A stretch of 64,000 bases of DNA from Flavobacterium sp. (GTDB lineage Bacteria; Bacteroidota; Bacteroidia; Flavobacteriales; Flavobacteriaceae): assembly GCA_016714905.1 (NCBI GenBank), contig JADKBW010000005.1, forward strand, positions 1 through 64,000, in the 5' to 3' direction. A program made the translations under genes and the position numbers. The notes beneath the pieces were generated by a model, which was given only the letters and a program-made list of their open reading frames with translations, had not been told where the DNA came from and did not search any database. Positions 38,997 through 48,565 of this stretch are shown one piece after another (positions within the stretch are counted from its first letter, which is position 1; the number at the start of each line of letters is the position of its first letter).

Positions 38997-39404
38997 TCAT
39001 AATCGCTGTTTGTATCGACTTTGAAAGTACATAAAATAATGGTACAACAAATAATTGACTTCATAACCATAATGAATATGCGTAAAATAGTCAATTCGCA
39101 TTTCATATAAAGTCGGATCATAGCGGTACGGCTGGGCGACACGATTATTCCATTCCGTTACGAAACGAATATTTCGATTTTCTAAGTAAATGAGTGAGTA
39201 GTAATTTCGCGGTTTTTGAGTGGTCAGCCACGCATTAAATCCAGGTTCTATAATAATAACTTCATATTCTAAAGAATCATTCGCGATTCGAATCGTGTCT
39301 TTTACTAATGCAGTTTCCGACGATTTATTGGTCACTAAAGTTTTCTTTTGCGAACAACAGCAAATCAAGAGTAAGATGACAAGGGCACCAGCGATGTTCT
39401 TCAT
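38997..39404 (-). CDS. DUF6146 family lipoprotein
   Basis: 135 residues. A signal peptide with lipobox-like LLLICC predicts lipidation. The mature part EPGFNAWLTTQKPRNYYSL and WNNRVAQPYRYDP matches the Bacteroidota DUF6146 family. Rich in aromatic residues at the C-terminus (GYEVNYLLYHYFMYF). Function unknown. Confidence 0.65.
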   Translation of the reverse strand: MKNIAGALVILLLICCCSQKKTLVTNKSSETALVKDTIRIANDSLEYEVIIIEPGFNAWLTTQKPRNYYSLIYLENRNIRFVTEWNNRVAQPYRYDPTLYEMRIDYFTHIHYGYEVNYLLYHYFMYFQSRYKQRL

Positions 39405-39473
39405 TTTTAATTCTTTCTATAAAGTTAGCAAATCCATCTTTGTTCTGAAGCAGTCTTGCCTCTTTTAACAAAA

Positions 39474-39500
39474 AAAAGTCAAGCAACTCGCCTGACTTTC
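39474..39500 (-). terminator. terminator after the gene at 39,527
   Basis: On the minus strand AAAGTCAGGC and GCTTGACTTT form a stem followed by eight T. An almost identical hairpin lies at 40,318. Confidence 0.7.
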
Positions 39501-39526
39501 ATTAAATTATATAACCATTTTACGTT

Positions 39527-40084
39527 TTATCTTCCGAATAACTTACCAAGTAGCCCGCCGATACCGCCTTTTTTATTGACAGCTGCCATGGCATCACTCA
39601 TATCTACTTTTCCATCCGCATTTTGATCTAAACCAAATTGGCCACCATATTGAGAGACAGCATCCATCAAACCTGAATTGCCAGCGCCACCAGAAATAGC
39701 ATTGACCAAATCCGAAACTTCAAAACCTTTGTGATTTGGGTCTTTGGCGTTTCCTACTAAGGAACCCAGAACTTTTGGAATCAAGTTGCCTGCCACACCC
39801 GAAGCCGCGTCGCTACTCAAACCAAATTTCTCACCCAAATTGCCCGTTAATTGTTCTTTCAATTTTTGCACTACAGGATTTGAAGTATCAGCAGTGGTAC
39901 TTCCATTAATCAAGCTTGCCACGTCCGAAACATTTCCCTCTGCGACCATATTTTTTAGACCATCAAGAATAGAATTACTCGCTTCATTCATTACCGCTTC
40001 ATTCTGTTCGTTGGGAACCGCATCGTTTTTAACTACCGCATCTTGACCGAACTGTTGTACTAACTGTGTTAATTGTTCAAACAT
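39527..40084 (-). CDS. DUF937-like protein with an EF-hand-like loop
   Basis: 185 residues from the ATG at 40,084 (MFEQLTQLVQQFG). The Ala/Gly/Asn-rich body (VAGNLIPKVLGSLVG) resembles DUF937-type proteins. Near the C-terminus DQNADGKVDMSDA has the spacing of an EF-hand or dockerin calcium loop, and a Gly-rich GGIGGLLGKLFG end follows. No signal peptide. Function unknown. Confidence 0.6.
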   Translation of the reverse strand: MFEQLTQLVQQFGQDAVVKNDAVPNEQNEAVMNEASNSILDGLKNMVAEGNVSDVASLINGSTTADTSNPVVQKLKEQLTGNLGEKFGLSSDAASGVAGNLIPKVLGSLVGNAKDPNHKGFEVSDLVNAISGGAGNSGLMDAVSQYGGQFGLDQNADGKVDMSDAMAAVNKKGGIGGLLGKLFGR

Positions 40085-40111
40085 TGTTTTGAATTTTTTA
40101 AAGTTGAATAT

Positions 40112-40119
40112 CAAATTTA
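40112..40119 (-). promoter_or_regulatory. -7 box TAAATTTG for the gene at 40,084
   Basis: Exact TAnnTTTG match 28 bases upstream of the start. Confidence 0.45.
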
Positions 40120-40236
40120 ACAAAAAACAGTAACGATTGAAATTTAATTTTCATTGAAGAAAGCAAATAGATAACTAAAGCAGGCGTGAATTGATATAAA
40201 ATAATATTCTTTGCGCTCTCTAATTCCAAAAAATAA

Positions 40237-40288
40237 ACCACAGATTCGCAGATTTTTTAATTATTTCTAAAATCTGCGAATCTGCGGT
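40237..40288. repeat. long intergenic palindrome with 20-nt arms
   Basis: Arms ACCACAGATTCGCAGATTTT and AAAATCTGCGAATCTGCGGT pair with one mismatch across a 12-base AT loop. It lies between the serA terminator and the promoter of the gene at 40,084. Confidence 0.7.
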
Positions 40289-40317
40289 CTAGTTTATAGT
40301 CTTCTGGACATTTAAAC

Positions 40318-40348
40318 AAAAAAAAGTCAAGCATAAAGCCTGACTTTC
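40318..40348 (-). terminator. terminator after serA
   Basis: On the minus strand AAAGTCAGGC and GCTTGACTTT form a stem followed by eight T. Confidence 0.7.
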
Positions 40349-40370
40349 TATGATTTACAAAAAAAGTAAA

Positions 40371-41332
40371 TTACACTTTCTCCGATTTCATAATGCTACT
40401 AATTTGCTCTGCCAATTCAGTTCCAATCCTATCCTGCGCTTCCAACGTAGCCGCACCAATATGAGGCGTCAACGAAATTTTTGGATGCATCAAGATTTTG
40501 ATTTCTGGTGTCGGTTCGTTTTCAAAAACGTCCAAACCTGCAAAAAGTACTTTTCCAGCATCTAAACCTTCAATCAACGCTACTTCGTCAATCACTCCAC
40601 CACGCGAGCAGTTGATGATTCCAACATTGTCTTTCATCACAGCGATTTCATCACGACCAATCACATAACCATCTTGAGCGGGAACGTGAAGTGTAATAAA
40701 ATCAGCGTGTTTGAACAAATCCTCTAAAGGTTCCGTAACGATATCTACATTGATAAATTGGTTGTTGTAAAAATCAACTCTGATTTCAGCATTGTCAACA
40801 TATTTATCTGCAGCAATCACTTTCATTCCCAATCCCAACGCCATTTTTGCCGTCGCTTGACCGATGCGACCGAAACCAATAATTCCTAAAGTTTTACCGC
40901 GCAATTCGATTCCATTCGCGTATGCTTTTTCAAACCATCAAAATTAGTATCGCCTTCCAACGGCATGTTTCTATTAGCATCTTGCAAGAAACGAACACCG
41001 GTAAACAAATGCGCAAACACCAATTCCGCCACACTTTCCGAAGAAGATGCTGGTGTATTAATCACATGCACACCTTTAGAGCGCGCGTATTCTACATCAA
41101 TATTATCCATCCCAACACCACCGCGACCAATAATTTTTAGTCCAGGACAAGCGTCAATTATATCTTTTCTCACCTTGGTGGCACTGCGAACCAAAACAAC
41201 ACTAACGTTGTTGGCATTCACATAATTGGCAACTTGCTCTTGAGCTACTTTGGTTGTAATTACTTCAAATCCATCTTTTTCTAAAGCAATTCTTCCGCTT
41301 TCAGAAATTCCATCATTGGCTAATACTTTCAT
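40371..41332 (-). CDS. serA: D-3-phosphoglycerate dehydrogenase, one-base frame break
   Basis: 320 residues in two frames; short-type SerA without an ACT domain. The first frame holds LIIGRGGVGMDNID-type substrate-binding sequence (RSATKVR, GRGGVGMDNIDV). The second holds the Rossmann GIIGFGRIGQA, SRGGVIDE and PHIGAATLEAQDR with its catalytic His. The break is at the T-run 40,926-40,930: one extra A on the coding strand turns GLKKHTRMES into the expected GLKKAYANGIELRGK. First committed step of serine synthesis. Downstream of serC, separated by repeat DNA. Confidence 0.92.
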
Positions 41333-41369
41333 TCTTGTTTAATCGTTTATTTGTTTAATCGTCTTTTTC

Positions 41370-41486
41370 AGGAGCTTATCCTGCTATTCGCTATATCTTT
41401 TGCTTCGCTTCTGCCTGCGCACCACCTGGCTCCTTGCTGACGCTCGGCCCTGCAAAAGGATGCCGCTGCTATCAGGGCTAGGGCAC
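41370..41486 (-). repeat. interspersed repeat A, copy 2
   Basis: On the minus strand it reads CCCTAGCCCTGATAGCAGCG, then CATCCTTTTGC, a GC-rich loop of about 50 bases, AAAAGATATAGCGAATAGC and AGGATAAGCTCC. The longer loop distinguishes it from the other copies. It lies between serC and serA, in the sense orientation. Confidence 0.75.
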
Positions 41487-41497
41487 GTCATCCATTA

Positions 41498-41580
41498 TCA
41501 ACAATCAATTATCACCCGAGGCGCAGCCGAACTGTATGGAGCGCAGCGGAATAAATTATCAATTGTCAATTATCAATTAA
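41498..41580. repeat. TCAATTA-type tandem units around a GC-richer core
   Basis: Degenerate ATCAATTATCA units flank a core ending GGAGCGCAGCGGAA. Part of the serC-serA spacer; same unit family as at 31,371 and 60,105. Confidence 0.55.
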
Positions 41581-42663
41581 AACTTCATTCCCGAAACTTT
41601 GCTTTCAAAATCTTGCATTACATCGACTAAGACTTGTACGCTTTCTAAAGGCAACGCATTATACATTGAGGCTCTATAACCTCCCACCGAACGGTGTCCG
41701 GTAATTCCAGAAATGCCCGCTTCTTTCCACAACGTATCAAAAATTGGCGTGTGTGCTTCATTTTCTAACAAGAAAGTCGCGTTCATTGCCGAACGATCTT
41801 CTTTCGCCACCGTTCCTTTGAAGTATGGATTTCTATCAATTTCCGTGTACAACAATTCTGCTTTGGCGTTATTCTCAATTTCAATGGCTGCAACGCCACC
41901 TTTATCTTGCAACCATTGCATGGTCAATAAGGACGCATAAATAGGAAATACAGGCGGCGTATTATACATACTTTCCGCTTTGATATGTTTTTGATAATCT
42001 AAAATCGCTGGAATAGAACGTCCAGTTTTTCCAAGAATTTCTTCTTTAACGATGACCAATGTTGTTCCTGCTGGACCCATATTTTTCTGCGCTCCGGCAT
42101 AGATCAAGTCGAATTGCGTAAAGTCGATGACTCTTGAAAATATATCTGAACTCATATCGCAAACTACAGGTATATTGGTTTTCGGAAAACTTTTCATTTG
42201 CGTTCCAAAAATGGTATTGTTGCTCGTGCAGTGAAAATAATCTGCATCAGTGGGAATGACAAAATTTTTGGGAATGTGTGTATAATTATCGCTTTTAGAC
42301 GAAGCCACAACAACCGTTTCTCCAAAAGCCTTAGCTTCGGTAATCGCGTTACTTGCCCATGTTCCGGAATCTAAATACGCTGCTTTTCCATCGACTTTCA
42401 TCAAGTTGTATGGCACCATCAAAAATTCTAAACTCGCGCCACCACTCAAGAACAAGGCTTGGTAACCTTTGCCTGTCAAACCCAATAAGTCTAATGCCAA
42501 AGCTCTCGCTTCTTCCATGATGGCGATAAATTCTTTGGAACGGTGTTGAAATTTCTAATATCGATAAACCAGAATTATTATAATCTAAAATCGCAGCTGC
42601 TGATTTTTCAAAAACTTCCTGTGGTAATATGCACGGACCAGCACTATAGTTATGCTTCTTCAT
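41577..42663 (-). CDS. serC: phosphoserine aminotransferase, one-base frame break
   Basis: 361 residues from the ATG at 42,663 (MKKHNYSAGPCILP); E. coli SerC is of similar length. The PLP Lys is in YAGAQKNMGPAG and HRSVGGYRASMYNA is the conserved end. Near 42,547 one surplus A on the coding strand changes the expected ISHRSKEFIAIMEEA into ISTPFQRIYRHHG; removing it joins both frames. Converts 3-phosphohydroxypyruvate to phosphoserine, the step after SerA, encoded just downstream. Confidence 0.92.
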
Positions 42664-42790
42664 CGTATCTGTTATCATAGTAAAAAAATTAAGCTGCAAA
42701 TTTCGGCAATAGGGTTGTAATAACCGAGATTATTTGCAATTTATTCGTAGGATGTTATTAACAAAAACGTTGTAGTAAAACGGGTTTGTC

Positions 42791-44167
42791 TTAATTTTTT
42801 ACAATCTTAAATGTTAGGGAAACGTCACTTTGAGAATAAATTTTGGCAAAGTATAATCCTGTGGAAAAGTTCTCGAGTGAAATTTCGTTGAAATTAGAAT
42901 TTTGCGTTTGCAGTAATTTGCCAGAAACCGAATAGATTTCTATTTTGCTGATGGCAAGCGAATTACTGTTGTTGACAAAGATGCGATTGCTAGTCGGGTT
43001 TGGGAACAAGGAAATAGCATTGTATTCAAACTGCTCATTAGCTAAAGAATAGTCAATATAATATGCATTTCCTTGTATCGGTGGAAGTGGTTGTAAAGTT
43101 TCTTGCGGTGCTCCAATAATCACTAAGTCATTCTTAGTGGCCATTGTTGTTCCAAAGTCATCATCTTCTAAAGGACCAGTACCGTAATAAGTGGATTGAT
43201 AATTCCAAGAATTGCCTGTTTTTTTATAATGAAACACAGGAAAGTTCACCGAAATCGCTAAAATATGATAAGAAATGCCCAGAAAAAGATTGTCATTGTT
43301 TACCACTATAGTTCCAAGAGCTTGGCTTCCTATGTCAAAGTAGGTATTAAAACTACCATAAAAATTTGAAGTTCCATCTGAATTTACCTCAGTAATTACA
43401 ACATTTTCGTTTACAATGGCGTAGATATAATTTCCAGATAAACTAAAATCGAACTGCCCCCATAATCCGTTATATTCATGACTACCGGTGAACGCATAGT
43501 TGTTGTCTATCAATTTGAACAATGCAAAATATTTTGTAGTCCCATTACTACTGGTGCCATATATTGCCAGAATGTTGTCATTAACTTCTATTTTCTTTCC
43601 GAAGAAGCTGGAATTACCTAATGTCAATTTTTGCTGAAACACCCACTCAGTTCCATTAAACAAATAATGATAAACTGAACCAACATTACTTGATGCATTT
43701 TGATAGTTTACTTGATTCTCAGCAGCAATAAATAAATGGTTGCCAAAAATTTTCACGCAACTACCAAAATGATAATTTGCAGTAGCTTCTGGTGAAGGAA
43801 TGATTTGCTGCAAGTCATACAAATCACCTGTTTTGCCATAAATAAAAACCGAACCGGCATTCTCTGCAACACTATTGATTAGCGGATCTCCAATAGCAAT
43901 CCGATTATTTTCAACCGAAATAGCATATCCAAAACCACCGTCGGATGCATTTGGCGAGTAAATGACTTGCTTTTGTTGCAGGCCATTTGCGTTCTTTTCG
44001 AATACGTATGCCAAGGTGCTGGCGTTAGAAACGATAATTTCATTCCCATCCAAATCTACTCTAGACCCAAAACCTCCCACTATCGGGTCATAGGACGGAT
44101 AAAAAGAAACTGGCGTTTGCGAATAACCGCATTGGCAAATGATTAAAAAAACTATAAGTTTCTTCAT
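42791..44167 (-). CDS. T9SS-exported FG-GAP-type repeat protein (paralogue 1)
   Basis: 458 residues. Signal peptide MKKLIVFLIICQCGYSQ, then repeated blades with GxxFG..V....I.IG and a GSVFIYGKTG/GSVYHYLF pattern, as in FG-GAP/integrin-type propellers. The last 75 residues (ISLFPNPTSNRIFV, KIEIYSVSGKLLQ, TGLYFAKI) form a type A T9SS sorting domain, so it is secreted through type IX and surface-attached or released. Tandem with the paralogue upstream; 38-base gap. Confidence 0.8.
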   Translation of the reverse strand: MKKLIVFLIICQCGYSQTPVSFYPSYDPIVGGFGSRVDLDGNEIIVSNASTLAYVFEKNANGLQQKQVIYSPNASDGGFGYAISVENNRIAIGDPLINSVAENAGSVFIYGKTGDLYDLQQIIPSPEATANYHFGSCVKIFGNHLFIAAENQVNYQNASSNVGSVYHYLFNGTEWVFQQKLTLGNSSFFGKKIEVNDNILAIYGTSSNGTTKYFALFKLIDNNYAFTGSHEYNGLWGQFDFSLSGNYIYAIVNENVVITEVNSDGTSNFYGSFNTYFDIGSQALGTIVVNNDNLFLGISYHILAISVNFPVFHYKKTGNSWNYQSTYYGTGPLEDDDFGTTMATKNDLVIIGAPQETLQPLPPIQGNAYYIDYSLANEQFEYNAISLFPNPTSNRIFVNNSNSLAISKIEIYSVSGKLLQTQNSNFNEISLENFSTGLYFAKIYSQSDVSLTFKIVKN

Positions 44168-44205
44168 GATTAGGATATTTTTGTTTCAGCTTACCAAAGT
44201 GCCAG

Positions 44206-45612
44206 TTAGTTCTTAATAACCTTGAACGATTGTTTTGTACCGGCTGTGGTTGTTATTTTTATAAAGTACATTCCCGTATCGAAATTTGTCATATCGATTT
44301 CTTTGATGTTGCTCTCGACAGCTAAAAGCAATTTGCCAGTAACTGAATAAACTTTAACGCTCGAAAGGTCTCCGATATCATTGGTGATTTTCAATATATC
44401 TTGAACCGGATTAGGATAAACTTCAATGGTGTTTTTACTAAAACTGTCGGTTTTCAAAATTGCTTCACTTGCGTAATACGCTTTTCCATTTCCTTCAAGT
44501 GGCGCTCCAATAACAGCTTTTCCGCCCGCTGTAGCTATTGAAGTGCCGAAATAATCACCAACATTTTCAGGCCCGTTTCCATAAAACAGGGACTGATAAT
44601 TCCAGTCCGTGCCTATTCTTTTAAAGAACATGACAGGTCTTTTGGTAGAAGCAGGCGTATTCGCATTCCCAAGGAATAAAATCCCCACGTTAACGTAAAT
44701 ACGGAAAAACCTGATTTCATTTGGCCAATTGGGGGTCTCAAAACCAAAACTTTCCGAATACCAAGGAGGCAAGATGTTGTTAACGCTAAAGTAGTAGTCT
44801 CCTTCTTCTGCTTCGGCTATTCTAAATGTTTGCCCTTCCGAAATCTGTAGATCGTAGGTTGGTGGTCCGCCACCACCTGGGACAGGTCCAAGTTGACTAG
44901 AATACTGAAATTCCCACAGACTATTGACCAGACTAAAGGAAGTACTTACCGTCGAACTCGAAATACTCAGATTAGTATTATTGTTATAAATCAAAATTTT
45001 TGAACCCATAATGAGCTGAGCGCCACCGCCACTCCACCAGTTTTGTGGTGTTACCGAGGTTAATTTTTGGGAATAAACCCATTGGTCTCCCGCTAAAACA
45101 TAAACGTAGACTGAACCAGTGAAGTTATCTGTTTCAGAATCATCACCATCGGCAACGACAAAAAGGAAACCATTTTGTATTTTTATACTGCTTCCAAAAT
45201 TATCGTTTGGCATTCCATCTGGCGCTAAAATTTTTTGTACAAAATCATACTGTGTTCCGTCTTTCTTATAGATGTAGACCGCTCCGGTATTTTCTCCATT
45301 AGTATCATCGCCCGAGGCTGAAATTGCGAGGAAGTTATTCTGTACCGCTAGGCAAGATCCAAACTCATCATCTATTGAGGCTTCATTGGGATAGATTGAT
45401 TGTATCTGTTCTAAATTAGTGTTGAAGATATAGACCTTCCCTGGAGAATCTGTTGAAGAACTGCTCGAAACCACTAATTCCTCACCGGTTATTTCCACAT
45501 ATGACCCAAACCTTGTTCCACTGATGTCTGATGTCGGTTCAAAACTCTGAAGTTGCGCTGTTGCCCATAGACATCCACTCAATAGCGCTAAAAAAGAGTA
45601 AAATAGTTTCAT
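44206..45612 (-). CDS. T9SS-exported FG-GAP-type repeat protein (paralogue 2)
   Basis: 468 residues. Signal peptide with cleavage after ATAQ, propeller-like repeats (DDEFGSCLAVQNNFLAIS, DNFGSSIKIQNGFLFV, GAVYIYKKDG) and a C-terminal T9SS type A tail (TIEVYPNPVQDILKI, SVKVYSVTGKLLL, TGMYFIKI). Sequence order and spacing mirror the next gene, so a tandem duplication is likely. Function unknown; adhesion or binding is inferred from the fold. Confidence 0.8.
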   Translation of the reverse strand: MKLFYSFLALLSGCLWATAQLQSFEPTSDISGTRFGSYVEITGEELVVSSSSSTDSPGKVYIFNTNLEQIQSIYPNEASIDDEFGSCLAVQNNFLAISASGDDTNGENTGAVYIYKKDGTQYDFVQKILAPDGMPNDNFGSSIKIQNGFLFVVADGDDSETDNFTGSVYVYVLAGDQWVYSQKLTSVTPQNWWSGGGAQLIMGSKILIYNNNTNLSISSSTVSTSFSLVNSLWEFQYSSQLGPVPGGGGPPTYDLQISEGQTFRIAEAEEGDYYFSVNNILPPWYSESFGFETPNWPNEIRFFRIYVNVGILFLGNANTPASTKRPVMFFKRIGTDWNYQSLFYGNGPENVGDYFGTSIATAGGKAVIGAPLEGNGKAYYASEAILKTDSFSKNTIEVYPNPVQDILKITNDIGDLSSVKVYSVTGKLLLAVESNIKEIDMTNFDTGMYFIKITTTAGTKQSFKVIKN

Positions 45613-45642
45613 ATCCGTTGATTTTCAACGAATATACAAAAA

Positions 45643-46701
45643 TTAAATGCTGGTTAGGAAATTTAAAGTATCAATTCCATCCGCATAATCCCACAAAGCT
45701 GGCTTTTGCGTTGTCCCAAACGGAATGCTATTTTTGACTAAGTCATTCGAAACGATACATTGAATATGATCTTGATCAGCTAACAAACGATTTTCAACTT
45801 CCTCGAGGTTTTCGTAATATTCATAAAAAACACTCGAAATCGGCGACGCATGGCTGCTGTCTTCCTTGATGGTTAGAAATCCATTGTCCAACAATTTGAA
45901 ATTACTCATCAAGAAAACTGCTTTATTGTAGTCGTAATTGTTCGCGTATTTTTCATAATGAATCACGTCCTGATATTCGAAAATGGCTTCGAAAAACTTC
46001 GTAAAATCGTAACCTTTCGGCACAAACAATTTCGAAACATTCCGACAACCCAAACCAAAATAGCGAAAAATATCGTCGCCCAAGGCAATTAACTGTGCTG
46101 TGGTTTCCTGACCGTTCAAAACCGCTACGGAATTTCTCGACTTGCGAATAATGCTGGGTTTGTCTTTGAAATAATATTCAAAATAACGCGCCGTATTATT
46201 ACTTCCGGTGGCAATGACAGCATCAAAATTTTCTAATTTTCCGTCGATGAAAGTGATTTTGTTTTTCAAATCGGGTTCGACAGCAATCAAATAATTAGCT
46301 AAAAAAGGCAACAAATGCTGATCGTTAGAGGAGGTTTTTATCACGACTTGATGTCCGGAAATCAAAACCGAAAGAAAATCATGAAAACCTACGAGTGGAA
46401 TATTTCCCGCCAATATCAACCCAACTGTTTTCGGATTGATTTGGTTGAGGTCATAAGCCGCCAACCAATTCGTTAAATTGACATCTGTCAGCGCTTCCGC
46501 CCAAGATTGAATCGCAAAATAAACTTGCTCTTTGGTGTACCAACCGTTGTGTGATTGAGACAATGCAATCAAATCTGTAAAAGCATCGTAATACAAGTTG
46601 TTATATAAAACGCCTTCATTTTTACTATTAGAATTTTCGGAAAATTGTTCCAAAAATTTCCCTAATTCCACAAAAGCTTTTATTTTATCAATTTGTAACA
46701 T
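45643..46701 (-). CDS. LuxC-family acyl-CoA reductase
   Basis: 352 residues from the ATG at 46,701 (MLQIDKIKAFVELG). The NAGNIPLVGFHDFL-like region reads LAGNIPLVGFHDFLSVL. The catalytic-type Cys lies in YFGLGCRNVSKLFVPKG, as in the LuxC/aldehyde-dehydrogenase superfamily (Pfam LuxC). It would reduce a fatty acyl-CoA or acyl thioester to an aldehyde with NADPH. No luxD/E or lux luciferase genes are near. It is divergent from a ferredoxin gene. Confidence 0.8.
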   Translation of the reverse strand: MLQIDKIKAFVELGKFLEQFSENSNSKNEGVLYNNLYYDAFTDLIALSQSHNGWYTKEQVYFAIQSWAEALTDVNLTNWLAAYDLNQINPKTVGLILAGNIPLVGFHDFLSVLISGHQVVIKTSSNDQHLLPFLANYLIAVEPDLKNKITFIDGKLENFDAVIATGSNNTARYFEYYFKDKPSIIRKSRNSVAVLNGQETTAQLIALGDDIFRYFGLGCRNVSKLFVPKGYDFTKFFEAIFEYQDVIHYEKYANNYDYNKAVFLMSNFKLLDNGFLTIKEDSSHASPISSVFYEYYENLEEVENRLLADQDHIQCIVSNDLVKNSIPFGTTQKPALWDYADGIDTLNFLTSI

Positions 46702-46742
46702 TTGTTTACTTGTATATGAATAGATTTGATTGTAGTTTTGCG

Positions 46743-46750
46743 CAAAAATA
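46743..46750 (-). promoter_or_regulatory. -7 box TATTTTTG for the acyl-CoA reductase
   Basis: Exact TAnnTTTG match about 42 bases upstream of the start at 46,701. The rest of the divergent spacer consists of degenerate GATTTGGGATTT-like and AAATCTGAGATCT-like units. Confidence 0.45.
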
Positions 46751-46839
46751 AGCAATAGATTTAGGATATGGGATTTTTGATTTGGGATTTTAATTTCCGA
46801 GTCAAATCTGAAATCTGAGATCTAAAATCGTACATCAAA

Positions 46840-47190
46840 ATGGCAATAATTATTACAGACGAATGTATCAATTGTGGCGCTTGTGAACCAGAATGTCCAA
46901 ACACCGCAATTTATGAAGGAGCAGACGATTGGCGTTATAAAGACGGAACGAAATTGAAGGGTAAAGTAATTTTGCCTGACGGAAGTGAAGTCGATTCAGA
47001 TGCTGCTCAAACTCCAATATCAGATGATATCTACTATATTGTTCCGGGGAAATGCACGGAATGTAAAGGGTTTCATGATGAGCCACAGTGTGCCGCAGTT
47101 TGTCCGGTAGACTGTTGTATTCCAGACGATAATCACGTAGAAAGCGAAGAGACACTGTTAAACAGGCAGGCATTTCTTCACAATGAATAA
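46840..47190 (+). CDS. 2[4Fe-4S] ferredoxin, Alvin-like with a central insertion
   Basis: 116 residues. Cluster I motif C-x2-C-x2-C-x3-CP (CINCGACEPECP) near the N-terminus. Cluster II motif CTECKGFHDEPQCAAVCP has an eight-residue spacing between the second and third Cys, as in Allochromatium-type ferredoxins. About 50 residues with DGSEV and acidic character separate the two clusters, and the tail carries DCC. Low-potential electron carrier in the cytoplasm; partner unknown. Confidence 0.9.
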   Translation: MAIIITDECINCGACEPECPNTAIYEGADDWRYKDGTKLKGKVILPDGSEVDSDAAQTPISDDIYYIVPGKCTECKGFHDEPQCAAVCPVDCCIPDDNHVESEETLLNRQAFLHNE

Positions 47191-47195
47191 TAGGA

Positions 47196-47226
47196 ATCTC
47201 GAAATTTAATTTCGAGATTTTTTTTT
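47196..47226 (+). terminator. terminator of the ferredoxin gene
   Basis: AATCTCGAAA and TTTCGAGATT form a perfect 10-bp stem followed by nine T. Confidence 0.85.
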
Positions 47227-47302
47227 GAAGTATTTGTAATATTTTATTATTTTTAGCCGAATTGTTATTTTACTATTGGTATAATATCTATTCTTTTTTT
47301 AG

Positions 47303-47310
47303 TAGGTTTG
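47303..47310 (+). promoter_or_regulatory. -7 box TAGGTTTG for the gene at 47,328
   Basis: Exact TAnnTTTG match 18 bases before the ATG. Confidence 0.5.
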
Positions 47311-47327
47311 TTAAAATTGAATGATTT

Positions 47328-48470
47328 ATGTGGAAAACAGTATTGGTCTTGTTTTTAATGATCAGTTCATTGCCATCTTTTTCTCAAAAAGTGGATAAGA
47401 TTATTGTCATAAAGGACAAGGAAACAAATCTTCCGATTGAAGACGCTACTGTAACTATTGTTAAAACACGTCAAAACTTGTTGAGTAACAAGGATGGCAT
47501 CGTGTCGTTTGAGCTAACCGGAGCTTCCAATATTCAGATTCGTCATTCGTCCTATTTAGGAATTACGGTCAGATCTGTAATGCTGAAAGATGATTCGACG
47601 GTTATTTATCTTCGAAGTAATGTTAATGATTTAGAAGAGATTGTTGTAACGAAAAAACATCCTCAGAAAATTCTCGCTTCTTTAATTGAAAATTCAAAAA
47701 AACAGCTTACAATTCCGGGTCGATTAAAAGTCTATTCGCGCGAGTTTTTTAAACTCAATGGGAAGTATTCGTATTATAATGATGGCTTAATGAATTTCCA
47801 ATTAATGGATAAATCAAAAAAAGCGAAAACGGTTTTGTTAGTTGAGCAAAATCGCTCAAAAAGCTTAATCGAGGAAGAAATTTCTGCTGATTTATTGGGG
47901 TATAACCTTAATGATATTATGGAGAATTACTATAACTTTAAGTATTTGAATCTGCTTTTAACTGCGAGTGCAAAAAAAGAGTACGACTTTGTAATTAAAG
48001 TGTATTCTAAAAATAAAGAATACAACCTGATCAGTGCAGTACCAATAGATAAAGCAGAAGGATTGTTAGATGATTTTTCAATTATCTATGATCCGAAAAA
48101 GAAGATTATATTGGAAGTGAGTTCTTTTGTTTCTCCGATAGTTTTATCTAAGATTAAAGAGAAGACCAGTAATGGATCTAAGAATATCAATAAATCATCC
48201 TTCAAAACAATTTACAAAATACAAAATAGCGATTACTATTTATTAAGTTCAAAGGAAGAAATTGGTTTTGAAAAAATTGACAAAAACCATACAAAAGACA
48301 TCGAAGTGCGTAATTACTTTTTGACAACCAACTTTAGTACGCAGCACTACGAATATAAAGATACCGAAGTATACAAAGACAAAACACTTTACAACAAGAC
48401 CGATGTTATTTTAACGGATTATTGGAATGACTCTGGACTTACCGCAACTGCCGAGGAAATGAAATCGTGA
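47328..48470 (+). CDS. secreted protein with carboxypeptidase-regulatory-like domain
   Basis: 380 residues. Signal peptide ends at SFSQ. Residues 20-105 form a CarboxypepD_reg-like beta-sandwich (LPIEDATVTIVKT, LLSNKDGIVSFEL, SSYLGITVRSV) ending DLEEIVVTKK, which in many Bacteroidota precedes a barrel or peptidase-associated region. The remainder is soluble-looking, with no TonB plug or barrel. Role unknown. Confidence 0.65.
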   Translation: MWKTVLVLFLMISSLPSFSQKVDKIIVIKDKETNLPIEDATVTIVKTRQNLLSNKDGIVSFELTGASNIQIRHSSYLGITVRSVMLKDDSTVIYLRSNVNDLEEIVVTKKHPQKILASLIENSKKQLTIPGRLKVYSREFFKLNGKYSYYNDGLMNFQLMDKSKKAKTVLLVEQNRSKSLIEEEISADLLGYNLNDIMENYYNFKYLNLLLTASAKKEYDFVIKVYSKNKEYNLISAVPIDKAEGLLDDFSIIYDPKKKIILEVSSFVSPIVLSKIKEKTSNGSKNINKSSFKTIYKIQNSDYYLLSSKEEIGFEKIDKNHTKDIEVRNYFLTTNFSTQHYEYKDTEVYKDKTLYNKTDVILTDYWNDSGLTATAEEMKS

Positions 48471-48565
48471 ATTATCTCGAAAAAGTCCAAGAATAAGCAA
48501 AAAATCTTCGAGCCATTTTTTTCTTTTACGGGATATTATTCTGCTATTCCATACAATTTAAACCT

